A stretch of DNA of 64,000 nt, taken from NCBI GenBank assembly GCA_947095585.1, contig OX352762.1, positions 91,197,749 to 91,261,748 on the forward strand. The letters run 5' to 3'. The translations under genes were made by a program, and so were the position numbers. Shown here one piece after another: positions 34,470-45,599 of this stretch. Numbering within the stretch: the stretch's first letter is position 1; the number at the start of each line of letters is the position of its first letter. Source of the stretch: Nephrocerus scutellatus. Taxonomy: Eukaryota; Arthropoda; Insecta; Diptera; Pipunculidae. The notes under the pieces are model-generated. The model ran no database searches. It saw only the letters and a list, made by a program, of their open reading frames with translations, and was not told the origin of the DNA.

Positions 34470-34970
34470 AATGTTCGTAAAATTTTTCACTTATTTTTGT
34501 GAGTAATGCGATTATTTTTGTAAAAAAGTGTTTGTAAAAATGGTTCACTTATTTTTGTAAATGATGTAATTATTTTTGTAAAAATGTTTATAAAAATGGT
34601 TCACTTATTTTTGTGAATAATGTAATTATTTTTGTAAGAATGTTTATAAAATTGGTTCACTTATTTTTGTTAATTATGTAATTATTTTTGTAAAAATATT
34701 TGTAAAATTTCTGCACTTCTGCTGTAGAATTTTTTTTCACTATTATTGCAAATAATGCAATTATTTTCGTATAAATTTTGTTCACTATTAATGCGAATAA
34801 TGCAATAATTTTCGTAGAATTTTGTGAAATTTCTGCACTTCTGCTGTAGAAATTTTGTTCACTATTATTGCGAATAATGCAATAATTTTTCGTAAAAATA
34901 TTTGTAAAAATTCTGCACTTCTGCTGTAGAAATTTTATTTTTTCACTTTTGTTGTTGTGGAGTGCTTTAA
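34470..34970 (-). repeat. Tandem repeats in the leader between primer site and Gag
   Basis: Two related arrays. At about 34480-34700 a unit of 58-60 bp recurs: AATGGTTCACTTATTTTTGT followed by a GTAATTATTTTTGTAAAAATG-like part. At about 34700-34940 a second unit contains TTCTGCACTTCTGCTGTAGA and ATTGCGAATAATGCAATAAT. The arrays lie where the 5' untranslated leader and packaging region would be. Confidence 0.75.
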
Positions 34971-35010
34971 ATTTTTTAAAAAAAATAAGTCTTAGTTGAC
35001 TAGCACTATC

Positions 35011-35025
35011 CTACCGACTGCGCCA
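35011..35025 (-). promoter_or_regulatory. Primer-binding site, serine-tRNA type
   Basis: On the minus strand, TGGCGCAGTCGGTAG directly follows the 5' LTR. It is complementary to a tRNA 3' end finishing in the universal CCA. 17.6/297-type insect elements are known to use serine tRNA with this sequence. Reverse transcription would start here. Confidence 0.8.
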
Positions 35026-35761
35026 ATTATGTTTTCAATGTAACTTAGTAAATTTTAAAAAAGATCTTTCTTTATTAAAATAATATTACAAGTCACAAGA
35101 AAATTATTTAAGACAATATCTTTATTGAATGATTCTATATCCTGTATCACTGTGTATAAATTTGTAGAATGGAAGTGTTAATAATACAATCCGTTAAACA
35201 ATACTGAATGAATGTTGGATACTTAATGAATGTTGGATGGAAACTTAATGAATCCCGGATACTTAATGAATTATGAATACTGAATGCTTCTGCTTTTATA
35301 CTTATTTCTATATACTTATTTTGTTATGTGATCCAACTTGTGTTGTGAAATAGTTTTGGACTTTGAACTTGTTTTCGTCTTTGAGGACGTAAACATGTTA
35401 TTGTCTTAGATCTGATTTGAGATAAGGTTGTTTTCATGTTCTAGCATGTTTTGAATAGATATCTAAATTCGTCGTAATTGACCATCTGGCGTTTTGATCA
35501 TTGATTGGCCTTGAATTGAAGATGGTAAACATGTTGACAAAATTCGTATTGTGATATAAGATTGGCCTTGAATGTTAAAGTAGTAAACAAGATGATTTCA
35601 TCATGTTGTGAAATTGGTAAACAAGATATGAAGTTGGATCGCATTTACATTATTCTTATTCTATGTGATTATGTGATTACATACTGTGAATATCTTATAT
35701 TGTTATTCAGTATTTCTATATTATAACGGGTGCCTGTAGTGGGATATTCTCTATGTTAACA
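35025..35761 (-). repeat. 5' LTR of the errantivirus-like element
   Basis: Apparently identical to 30771-31507 by eye over 737 bp. It would contain the promoter; no core-promoter element was assigned with confidence. Confidence 0.9.
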
Positions 35762-35801
35762 GGTAATCTCAGAAGTACCCGAACTGGCATATAGATAGCG
35801 G

Positions 35802-36840
35802 GTGTTGTTCAAAAATAATGACCGTAATACGCTACGTTGTTTAGTATTTGTACGGCAGCCATCTATAGTGGACGCTCTCAATGAATTTTTAAAAATGGAA
35901 AAAATTGGTCATCGTTATGATTGCACAATACTTTCATTTGAAAGGCCTCAATCTAACCAACATCAAAACGAAGCTAGATTCTACTTTGGGGAATTCTGCT
36001 CCTTCGTTTGCAACAATAAAATATTGGGTGGCAGAGTTAAAGCGAGGACGTACGTGTTGCCAAGACGAACATGTCCGTGGTCGGCCAAACTAGAAGTGGT
36101 GAAAAAAATCCACAAAATAGTATTGGATGACCGTCGAATGAAAGTGCGTGAGCAAGCAGATATGGCAGGCATTTCAAAAAGTGCTGTACATCGCATTTTG
36201 ACTGATAATTTGGCCATGAGAAAGCTGTGCGCAAGATGGTTGCCGCGATTAGTCACAGACTACGAAAACAGTGTTTGGCGAAGTTTCACACCAACAGAGA
36301 GGAGTTTTTGCGTCGATTCATAACTATGGATGAAACATGGCACACCGGAGACAAAGGAACAGTAAAAATAATATACTGAAAGGGGAGAATCGGTTTCAAC
36401 TAAGGCGAAGACAGTTCTATATGCAGGCAAGGTCATGCGCGTGGGATAATTTTCATTGATTATCTTATCATGTATTATGTTTGAAAGATGAAATCAAGAA
36501 AGAATGGCCGAATTTGGCGAAAAAGAAAGTTTTTCTTCATCAGGACAATGCACCAGTTTAGACATCCGTCATCGTGGTAGCCAAAATCAAAGAGTTAAAG
36601 TTCGAATTGCTTCCTCATGCACCCTATTCTTCAAATTTAGCCGACTCGGATTATTTTCTGTTTCCGAATTTGACAAAATGGCTCGGTGGTAAAAGATTTG
36701 CCAACAATTAAGAGGTAGAGTCTGCGGTTGATGTCTATTTTGATGATCTCGACGATTCTTACTATTAATAGAGTATATCGAAGCTATTGAAGATCGCTGG
36801 GAACAGTGTATCAAACAAAAAAGATACTATATAGAGAAAT
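35802..36840 (+). pseudogene. mariner transposase pseudogene
   Basis: Segments in two or three frames give a near full-length mariner transposase. N-terminal HTH: NLTNIKTKLDSTLGNSAPSF and VAELKRGRTCCQDEH (35905-36093). After a frameshift: IHKIVLDDRRMKVREQADMA and MRKLCARWLPRLVT (36103-36258). Then a MDETW motif with the first catalytic Asp near 36327, QDNAP with the second near 36542, and PYSSNLADSDYFLF near 36630. The family usually has SPDLAPSD, so the third catalytic Asp is Asn here. Frameshifts, stops and this substitution make it inactive. Confidence 0.75.
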
Positions 36841-36908
36841 AAAAATATTTTTCCCAAATTTTTTGTGTTTTATTTGTTATGTCGAGTACTTCTGGGACTA
36901 CCCTCGTA

Positions 36909-37195
36909 AGTTATGCTAATAATTTAAATTTCTTTCACTGTTATTATTTAAAATTCATCAATCGATGTTATGTTTTGTTGATGTTTTTATGCTACATTCT
37001 ATTCGACATCTACATATTGGAACGGTTTTCAAAGTCAATTTGTAATCTCTTTTTCCACAGATTCTATTCCAAACTCTATGTTGATAGCGCTGTTTCTGAT
37101 ACAGCAGATGACGATGACAATTGTAATGATGTAGAGCTTCTTTTGCTCTTTATCTTTGTCATATTTACATTCGAATGATCCGCTGCTGTGCCTCA
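36909..37195 (+). mobile_element. Right part of the old degenerate mariner/Tc1-type transposon
   Basis: Immediately after the mariner's right TA, the frame reads SYANNLN, continuing NV*SLV at 30742-30758. Beyond about 36930 I recognise nothing; the boundary is arbitrary. Confidence 0.4.
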
Positions 37196-38160
37196 CATAA
37201 TGTAGATGCCTTCCTGACTTCCTACCATCCCTTTATTTAGCACTTCTTAAGTTCTTTTACACCTTCCCTTTCTTAAGCTCTTCTTAAGTTTTGTAAATCT
37301 TTGTAAGTTTTCCTTTCACAATGGATGTTCTCAAAATATATCGCGTTGAAAATCGCACAAAACTTTGCTATCGCATGTGCTCAACTATTACGAACGGTAA
37401 AGTTTGTAAGGAGATTCAGATCCACTTTTGACACTCGAGGCATTCGCTTTTCTAAAGGAACGCGATACGTTCGTATTGTATGTATTTTTTTTGTATTTTT
37501 TATTTTTAAAGAAGTTGAAGTTAGTGTCACAAATGTTGAAAGGCATTAAATTTGGTTTTTTCGGTGCATACATTATGTTCAAAAAATGCTAATTGGAGAT
37601 ACTGCAGTAACATACCCGAATGAGACAAAAATAAAAATAATGCAAATAGATACCTTAAGGATAAACAGAGGCAGTGTCTGGTGTAGTCCGCACGATGGGT
37701 ATCATGGAGTTGTCATATTGGCAGCTTTATATGATGCAGGTTGTGCTGGAGACTTAGAACGCTGCCAACGAAATATTAGGGAACATTCCATTTTATGTTT
37801 ATTGTTATTATTTTCTTGTTAACTAGTTGTAAGTAGTTTTAAGTAATTTAAGTAAAATAAATAAAAAAATAATAATTTCTTTAAAAAAAAACAATATATA
37901 ACATAATACAAATTATAGGAAAAAAATGTATCAATAAATAAAAAACTTCATTTAGATATGAATATAATGAGAACCAATCTGGTCATTTATATAAATATTC
38001 TTATATAGCTGGCCAATTTCGTTATTAACTTACTAACATTAGTATTAGTTTTTAAAGGGAATAACTAATTGACGACAAAAATAATGTCCAACAAAGATTC
38101 TAAAATGCTGACATCAATATACACGATTCTGTCTTATATAAGTTCTTTAATTTCCTTTTT
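37196..38160. other. No supportable gene
   Basis: Short open frames at 37325-37549 and 37586-37822 show no motif. AT-rich run near 37850-37960. Confidence 0.4.
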
Positions 38161-38164
38161 TAAG

Positions 38165-38400
38165 TTAAGTTTTATGTTTACATCGAAACACATAACACAG
38201 CCCTTTATTATTTGGTAATAGTCGACAAATTATCTGTTTTTGAGGTCGGGCCGGGCGTATTTCAAAGTATTCTCTTTTTTCTTTTCCATGCATCACACCC
38301 TCTACACGCGTCTCGGCAACACGAGGGATATCAAAATTGGCCATTGACAAACCGCCTCCTTCTCTGCTGTGATCGCGGTTTAAAAAGACGTCCCCTTTTT
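38165..38400 (+). repeat. Dispersed repeat S, copy 2
   Basis: CAGCCCTTTATTATTTGGTA, then GAGGTCGGGC and GTATTTCAAAGTATTxTxTTTTT match 3595-3670. The remainder, to the T-run at about 38402, diverges. Confidence 0.55.
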
Positions 38401-38512
38401 TTTTAGATCGTGGAAGTTAAAGTTATAACCATTCGGTCCATATAAATTGAACCTTTTCTCGTAAGAAGTTTTCCAGTTATTCGAACTTGTTCGTTGTTGC
38501 ACATCTAAGGTC

Positions 38513-39650
38513 TATGCTATGCGATTGCTTCCTGCTGCGTTACTCTCCACAAGTCTTGATTGGTGATAATGTTCGGCGATCTTATTCGCAGTATCCTCCT
38601 TAAGCTCTTGTTGACGAAGACATGGAGGCGCGTCGCAATTGACTCTGTGACTTACCAAGTTTCGCAGCCATACAAGAGTACTTCGTTAGATCTGAAGATC
38701 GTTAGCTTCAAATTCCGGGAGATTTGCGAGGAGTTCCATATATTACTTAGCATACTGTAGGAGTGTCGCGCCCTTTTTACACGAGAGCACATATCTGAGT
38801 CAGCACCACCATTTTTTGACATCCAGCTGCCCAAACAACAAAACTTATCGACTTCCTCTATCTGATGTCCGTCAATCGAGAGATCACATGTTCCACTAGT
38901 GGTAACGTGAAGAAGTTTTGTTTTTGAGACGTTAATTTTTAAACCTACTTTGTTAGCGTGGAGTTCTAGTAACTACCTAGCGATTGTGATAGGAGACAGA
39001 TGTCATCTGCATAGTGCAGGTCTTCTAGGCGGTGAAAAACATTCCATGGCAAACCCGATGGAGTACGGGTTACTATTTTCATCACCCAGTCGATGACAAT
39101 TGTGAAAAGCAATGGTGAGAGGGTGCGACCTTGCTTGACTCCAGAGTAGATGTTGAAAGGTGAGCCAAGATGACTGTTATGAATGACGCGGCATGTTGAG
39201 TCGCGGTACAGATCCTTAATGATGTTAATGAGTTTTTCCAGAACACAAGACTAAATCTGCCACATCATGTTTCAACCAACGCTATCAAAAGTGCGTTTAA
39301 AATCTACAAAAACCATATACAGAGGAGAGCGATACTCAACTGACTGTTCAATGATTATACGCAGGGTGTTAATTTGATCAGTACAAGAACGGTTTCGGCG
39401 AAATCCTGCTTATTCATTTCTCAAAATTGGCTCTTACGCATTTCGTAGGCGCCTAGCTATTATAAAGGAGATCACTTCGCTTATGGTGCTTAGCAGCCTA
39501 ATTCCTCTTCAGTTTTCGCAATTGCTCAAATCACCTTTCTTGGAGAGTTTGATTATTAAGCCCAGATACCTTCATATATAGCATGCAATGTTCGCGTAGT
39601 TAACTCGAGGTCGGCTTGAAGGAGTTCTGCGTAGATGTTGTCATTGCCTT
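38513..39650 (-). mobile_element. LINE family B, copy 2 (minus strand)
   Basis: On the minus strand, from 39650 downwards: AGGCAATGACAACATCTACG (as at 18845 and 57798), a degraded RT region, LHANKVGLKINVSKTKLLHV, then SWMSKNGGADSDMCSRVKRA (38834-38770), IWNSSQISRNLKLTIFRSNE and LLYGCETW. The 3' end, near 38513, stops inside the segment encoding DLWRVTQQ, so the terminal WIGHTLRK domain and the tail are absent. The YADD region is broken. This copy supplies the uninterrupted version of the site used by the mariner at 58754. Confidence 0.75.
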
Positions 39651-41095
39651 CTGCTTTACTTCTTCTGTATTTGTATTTGTATAACCAGACAATTGGAATT
39701 GATTTAAATAAATTTAATATCTCTATCTTTCCTATTTTTAACTCCTTTAACGCTTTTACAAAATGTTTAATAATAAAAAAATTATCATTCGTTTTGACGG
39801 AATTTCGAGGGATTTTTCACATTTTCAAATTTCCCTACTGGGTCGTTAGTTTGTATTACATATACGTATACGAGTAAAAATAGAAAGGGATCAGAAATAA
39901 ATTCTACGTGCAACAGAAATAAAAAAAAATCATTATTATTCCCAAGTCGGTCGGGGTCGGCTGGCTGTTTGGTGATGGTGGTGGTGATTCAATATCAACC
40001 CCCGCCATTGGTATACATACTTGCATATATTTTTCCATATTTGTTTTATGTTAATGCCCTGCTGATCCATTCCTTGTTTAAATTACATTCTTTAATGAGT
40101 ATGAATGGGAAACATTTTTCTTTGATTTTTGAATTTTTACTTTAAATGTTTGCATACGTACATCCAACAACTCAGACAACATCAGCCACACCTAAAGGAT
40201 GCATGCTGTTAAAACATATGGAGATTATAACGTCAATGTCAAACACACGGAAGTTATGTATGGTATCATATGGAGATTAAGGATACCAGAGCACAATGCA
40301 TAAATGATGGTCGGCTTTGTTGTTGTTCATCTTAATGGTTGCATGGTCACTTGAGCTATTTACTCGTTCATTGGTTTTACGTTAACATATTGTAGTCACC
40401 TCACTTGGAAATATGCACAGCACAATTAGGGGGTTAGAAGATGCATCGCATATAGAGAGAGCAGATAAGATCATCCATTTTGCTTAGATTAACATTATGC
40501 ATAGAAAACAGTCACCGCAGATCGGTCGGATGCGGAAACACAGAACTTGGCAATTTAGTGTCCGCTAAAAAATGAATTTCTGTATTGGTCGCTACGTCTA
40601 AAGGTGGGACAATAGTACTCCATTGGCTCGGGATGTACCGAAATATATCTTTGGAACAGCGCTAGTGAAAATAGAGAATTAAGGAACACCAGCATTTGTG
40701 AATAGACTGGACACTCCGTAAACCTTAACGATGGTCGCTAAGGATTGTTGTTGTTAGCGTGATGACTTAAAATTTCGGGTATTCAAGTGGGCTCATTTAC
40801 CACCTAAGTGAGATTGCTTAACTCAGCAAACAACTCAGCATCCATTCCTTGAAGTGTTATCACAAGGGAATAGTGAAGCCAAGTCAGCGTCGGTGTCGGT
40901 GTCTGTGCCGCATTGGTAAGACCCATTGGCTCCCACTCGAAGGACACCGGGTTCAATTACCGGCGCTCCCAAATAAGGAGTTGATGGATGAAGTAATCTG
41001 GATGTAGAGCCGCAAATGTAGGATTATTGTTGTTTGTGAATGCTCAGGTGAACTCAACTCCGGCCACCACAACACTTTCCTTCTTCTATCAAAAT
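39651..41095. other. Mostly unassigned; a possible tRNA-like segment near 40905-40975
   Basis: No gene is supportable. TGCCGCATTGGTAAGACCCA followed by CACCGGGTTCAATTACCGGC about 25 bp later resembles A and B boxes of a tRNA-derived SINE, but this is weak. GGTGATGGTGGTGGTGATT near 39973 is a short triplet-like run. Confidence 0.35.
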
Positions 41096-41126
41096 ATTTC
41101 CAAGCCTGTCTAGGAAAAGAGCCTGA

Positions 41127-41758
41127 TTAATTGTTTGGATTGCCTAAGCCCCGGACGCTTTCCCAGTGGGCCAGACGAAGTTTGTGTTCCCAACAATTTA
41201 TCAGTTCTGTGGCGGCAGCACAGTTAACACCACAGTAGGGTTCAGGTATCATGAACGCAAATTCCGAACCAACTCTAGCTAGTTCATCTGCAGATTCGTT
41301 GCCTGCAATTCCCTGATGACCCTGGAACCCAACCGAGTTTGACTTTGTTGTGTCTGGAAAGAGATTGCAGTGCATGTCGCTTTAAGTGCTGCCTGGCTAT
41401 CTGAAAAGATATACGTTTGTATATTCTAGCGCCTTTATTCCTTTATTTATGTAAATCCCGGCGCAGATCTCAGTGGCATGGAGTTCCGCCTGGAAAATCG
41501 AGGGACTTTGTCCCTATGATATCGATCGGTGTTGGGTCAAAAGACACCAGCCCCAGCTCCATTTTTCATCTTTGATCCATCTGTAAACAAGACCAGACCT
41601 CTAGCGTCCAGTTCCTGAATACAATTGCACCAGTTTACCCGGTCCAATATTTCTTCCGCAAATTTCCTTCCGAAACAATGCTCCCTGACCAAAATATCGG
41701 GGATAGTGCAGAACATGTCTCTTTCAGGAATTGAGTCAAGAATTTTCAATTGCCTCAC
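41127..41758 (-). pseudogene. RNase H domain of LINE family D
   Basis: FTDGSKMKNGAGAGVF (about 41584-41537) is the first RNase H motif with its catalytic Asp. After two or more frameshifts comes VGFQGHQGIAGNESADELAR (41327-41268), the final motif with His and Asp. The middle acidic motifs are in other frames. In active elements this domain removes RNA from the RNA-DNA hybrid. Broken here. Confidence 0.75.
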
Positions 41759-41842
41759 ATAGTCACCCGGATAGCACCCATATTCTAGTTGCAGCTTAAT
41801 AGCGCATCTAGCAGCCGTCTTCCTAATGAAGATTGGCAGGGG

Positions 41843-42049
41843 TCAAAGCCCTACAACAGCTTCTAGTGCTGTCGTAGAGAAGGTGCGCATGGCACCCGTT
41901 ATACCTAGACAGGCAGCTCTTTGTAGCTTTTGAAGATTAGTTGCCGTTGTCCGTTCAAGATTCGGCCACCAAACGATAGCCGCGTACGTGATAATAAGTC
42001 TCACCATCATTGTGTACATCCCATGTACCATTTTAGAATTAGGACCCAA
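41843..42049 (-). pseudogene. RT C-terminal piece of LINE family D
   Basis: VRLIITYAAIVWWPNLERTT and LQKLQRAACLGITGAMRTFS match the thumb region that follows the RT palm in LOA/R1-like elements; the same segment at 63555-63675 reads SVWWQAMEKTTYKS and LQRAACMLINGALRSD. The catalytic palm is not attached. Confidence 0.7.
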
Positions 42050-42724
42050 AATTCTGCCTCAGAGGCGTCTTCTGGCCAATAAGGCCGTAGTGGTGCGTTC
42101 GATGGCGGACTTGAGAATTTCAGTTTAGCCGTTTATCAAGGATGACACCGAGTATTTAACCTCAATTTAATAATCAAACGTTTTGCCTTTAATGATGGTA
42201 GGTCTTAAAACGACCAGTTTTGCAAGGATTGATGGATAGTCCTTCTCTGCTACCCCATTCTAAAACGTGTAGTAAAGCACCTTGCATGACACTACTGATA
42301 TTCGTGCAGTGCTTATCCTGTACGCGAACTGAGTTCAGTGCAGAGGGGAAGACCGGCCTCTAACCGCCCTCTAATATGAATATCTATAAGTCTCTCTATG
42401 GTTTCGAGGACAATTGATGTTAGACCTATAGATGTTAGACTTAGACGTATGATTTAGGCAGCCACTAGGCCTATTGCCTGGTTTATTTATTACCTGTCTC
42501 CAGATAGTAGAAATGTACTCCCTACTGGCTCTAAATGAAGCAATCATACCCATCTTCTTCGTGCGTTTAGCAGAGTTCAAGAGTTTTCTGACTTTCTTGC
42601 TAAGCTTGTGTAGACAAACCAGCTGGTCGTTCCACCAGTGAACCTTTTGTCCACACACGCTGGTTTTATGGACAGAGCTGTCATGATAGGAAGAGAGCAA
42701 TACATCATAAAGTTGATATGCTGC

Positions 42725-43300
42725 CTAATCTAAGACCCCTGTGGACTCAATAGATGTGGCAAGCATATCTACTTTAGACAGGACAAGTCCCCAAATTTGA
42801 TTCCAGTCCGTGGTCTTTGGATCATATCTAGAAGAAGCATCTGTCAGTTTGCCAGGAAGGTCAAACCTGATGTGTTGATGGTCTGACAGCGAGGCGTCAT
42901 CGGACACTTGCCAGTTTTCAACAAAGTACCCTGAGAGTGAGGTCAAGTACCCCTTCGCGAATCGCATTTATGAAGGTAGGTTTGGATCCTTTATTTAGTA
43001 TATCTACATTGATACTAATAAGATATTCTAAAAGACACTCACCCCTTCTATTAATCTCGCTGCTGCCCCAGACCCGATGATGTGCATTTGCATCGCATCC
43101 TATGAGGTTTCTGATCCGGCAGTGCTCTTTCAACTCCTGGACCACTAAGGGCGGAAAGATGTCGTCATCGTCGGAGAAATATGCTAAAGCACACATGATG
43201 TTCTGTTTTCGGTCGGAACATCAATCAGTAGGACCACCAGGTCTTTTGTTATGAATTCTGGAATAGGAAGAAAGTTGATGTTCGTGCCGATCAAGCAGGC
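42725..43300 (-). pseudogene. APE-type endonuclease of LINE family D
   Basis: The minus strand has INFLPIPEFITKDLVVLLID, then NLIGCDANAHHRVWGSSEIN (the GCDANAHHxxWGS motif of the endonuclease, with active-site Asp and Asn), EYLISINVDILNKGSKPTF and, after a frameshift at 42918-42967, VENWQVSDDASLSDHQHIRF, with the SDHxxI motif holding the catalytic His. This domain nicks the target DNA. At least one stop and one frameshift break it. Confidence 0.75.
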
Positions 43301-43854
43301 CGCCCTTGGCACTGGCTCCCCGCATTTACAGATCAACTTACTTCTCCCGTTCCGTAGACCTTTTATCTGCCCGCTAATAACTCAAGGTTCTTGGATGAGA
43401 CCAATGACCGCTTGCTGAGGGTAACGGACGCGCCCTTCACGTGATTCAGGTTCGCCTGTAACACCCTGATGGAGCTCATTAGTCCTCCCTGAATGCTGAA
43501 GTTGAAGGGGCGACTTTGGCAAAAGCAGGAGCACTCTCTCTATCTTAGCCATGCGTAAAGCATGTTTAATTCGCTTTCTCTCTAGCGATTTTAATTTAAT
43601 GAATTTAATGAATCCACCTCGGGATTGCTGGATTCTGCCGTAGCCCATCTAATGCCTTTCCAATAAAAGAGCATCGGGATTTCTTCGAGATGACCCTACA
43701 TGCATCAACGATTGTGGATGCGTCTAAATCTTTCTCTATATACAGAGGGTTGCTCAACATCCGAACACGAATTTGATGCGCTTTGAGATACATCATTCTC
43801 ATATTTATTAAAACTTGACTCAATAATGACCCACGAGAAAGGAGGTCACCCATG

Positions 43855-43920
43855 CCAGTGCCTAGGCATTACAAGGGTGCAAATCCCTTGAAGAGTTCGC
43901 TTAATATAAAAAAACTAAAA
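43855..43920 (+). mobile_element. 3' terminal fragment of LINE family E
   Basis: GCATTACAAGGGTGCAAATCCCTT followed by GAAGAGTTCGCTTAATATAAAAA matches 55392-55430 (GCATTATAAGGGTGCAAACCCCTT). Only the terminal 60 bp are present, abutting family D. Confidence 0.6.
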
Positions 43921-44735
43921 TTTTGTACGAGATATCTGAGATTTTTTATTTATTTAATTTGTTTCATATCTATACATATTCCTTGCAGAATACGTTATAG
44001 ATTAGAAACATAATCGAAAGGGGGTTTCCTTAAACTTAAACTTTCTCAAACGTAGGATTTGATAATTTTCACTATCCTTGGTTTTCAATGAGGACTTTTG
44101 AGTATTTTATGTATTTGTAGTACCTCTACTATTTATTTATACTTGTGAAGTATGTATATAATTAAAAACATATTTTTCACAAGCTGAATAGCTTCCTGCA
44201 ATGAAATGAATTACTGCTTTCTGTATCTGCTATGGCACTCGACCCATATTCCATAAAAATCGACGGGACAACTTTACGAGCAGTTATTGAAAATCTTTCT
44301 CTTTTCAGTAGAAAAATGAGTTGGTTTTTATAACTGCAAAGGTAGGTTAATTACACTATGTTAAGTATACTAACAACAACTAATGAATAAAAATGTTTTT
44401 TTTTTTAAAGAGGGACACTCTATAATCACAAAAAAAAATACTCTTATGTAGTGAATATGATGGGTTTTACTGAATATTAATAATATATAGATAAAATAAA
44501 ATTATATTAAGGTTTATGACAAGATTAAATGAACATCAAATGCTTAGCACGCTTCTTTTAAAATATGTGATTTTTTAAGCCGCAAGTATTTCAGATTTCC
44601 ATTATAAACATTCCAGCAATTTTTATTTTTTTATAACAGTTCTAGGGGTTTTGGGGGCTGGTTAGGCTTCAAAAACGGCATTTTTTTTTAAAAAAAAGTT
44701 TTTTTTAAATATGTAACTTTATTTTATGTATATAA
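43921..44735. other. AT-rich, no supportable gene
   Basis: Homopolymer A/T runs near 44396-44406 and 44680-44705; no motif. Confidence 0.45.
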
Positions 44736-44759
44736 AATTTCAATATTATTCACATGGGA

Positions 44760-45500
44760 TGGGAATATGGAGACACCTTCAAGATTCCCTCAAGACCACC
44801 CCAAGACACCCTAAAAACCTTCTTAAGACCCCTCAAGACCTATCCTATCACGACCCTCTCAAAATCGTCTCAAGATCCCCTCAAGATTACCTAAAGACCC
44901 CTTTAAGACCCCACTAAAGATCCTCACAAAACCCCCTCGAGACCCCCGTCAAGACCGTTAAGACCCCGTTACCAGCCCCATCAATTCTTCCTCAATGCCA
45001 CCTTAAACCCCTTAAAGGTTCCCTTAGGATTACCTTAAAATAGTTTCAAAACCACCTAAAAACCTCCTTAAGGTTCCACTGACGACCCTCTTAAGACCCC
45101 CTCAATAACTCCTTATGACCCCTCAAAACCCTTTGAAGATCCACTCAGAACTACCTCAAGACACCTCTCAAAAGACTGCGTCAAGACTACGTTACGACCC
45201 CCTTCAAAGCCCGCTTAAGTCTTTTCAAACCCCCTAAATACCATCAAAAGACTCCCTCGAACCGCCCTCAAGCCCTCAACAGCACCCTTAAGACCCCTTA
45301 GGAACCTCCCTCAAGACCCCCTCCAGGCCCCCTAAAGACCACCCTCAAGACCGCCATAAGTAACCCCTTTAATACTCCCTTAACATCATCTCAAGACTCC
45401 CTAAAAATTACCCCAAAAGCGAATCAACGTCCCACTCAATACCCTCTTTAAACCCCCTCAAGACCCTCTCTAGGCCCACCTGAAGGTCCAACATGCATGA
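44760..45500. repeat. Degenerate C-rich minisatellite, CCCCTCAAGAC-like
   Basis: AAGACCCC, CTCAAGAC and CTTAAGACCCC recur every 11-20 bp for about 740 bp, with many variant units. Strand asymmetry is strong: the plus strand is C-rich and G-poor. Flanked on the right by poly-T rich sequence and repeat Q. The array at 53445-54125 is a similar motif on the other strand. Confidence 0.75.
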
Positions 45501-45599
45501 CTCACCTCAAAAACCCACGTCATTTTTTTTCAAAATTTTTATTTAATTTTTTTTTTTAATTTTATTTAATTTGTTTGTTTTTTTGTTTGTTTAAATTTT

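Larger units (their letters stand above)
30771..35761 (-). mobile_element. Errantivirus-like (gypsy-group) LTR element, internally deleted
   Basis: Two 737-bp LTRs flank a 3.5-kb interior read on the minus strand. The LTRs begin TGTTAACATAG and end ATAATT in element orientation. A 6-bp target duplication (GGTAAT at 30765-30770 and 35762-35767) flanks it. Inside are a primer-binding site matching a serine-type tRNA 3' end, a tandem-repeat leader, a Gag-integrase open frame, an Env-like remnant and a polypurine tract at 31508-31515 (GGTGGGGG on the minus strand). Protease, RT and RNase H are missing, so it depends on other copies for movement. It sits inside the left TIR of a mariner. Confidence 0.9.
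30761..36906 (+). mobile_element. mariner element carrying an errantivirus-like insertion
   Basis: TA (30759-30760) then CGAGGGTAAT at the left; ACTACCCTCG then TA (36907-36908) at the right. Rejoining across the inserted element, the left TIR starts CGAGGGTAAT+CTCAGAAGTA and the right TIR in reverse complement starts CGAGGGTAGTCCCAGAAGTA, matching at about 22 of 25 positions. Without the 4991-bp insertion and one 6-bp target copy the element is about 1149 bp. It inserted into an older mariner/Tc1-type transposon whose reading frame continues on the other side. Confidence 0.85.
41100..43853 (-). mobile_element. LINE family D (APE endonuclease, RT, RNase H type), degenerate
   Basis: Read on the minus strand. 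A region with frames at 43853-43382 that I do not recognise (possibly ORF1 or the start of ORF2) is followed by the apurinic-type endonuclease (43300-42725), a linker (42700-42371), a short RT C-terminal piece (42049-41843) and an RNase H domain (41758-41127). Most of the RT palm is missing, since only about 320 bp separate the linker from the RT C-terminus. The architecture (endonuclease plus C-terminal RNase H) fits LOA/R1/I-like clades. The element meets a fragment of LINE family E at 43855. Confidence 0.75.

Noticed and set aside
40905..40975. tRNA-like segment with GGTTCAATTACC
   Set aside because: B-box-like only; A box is weak and no second copy was seen in the window.
43382..43853. 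Possible ORF1 (Gag-like) of LINE family D
   Set aside because: Position fits, but I see no zinc knuckles or other ORF1 motif, so it is only mentioned within the element.
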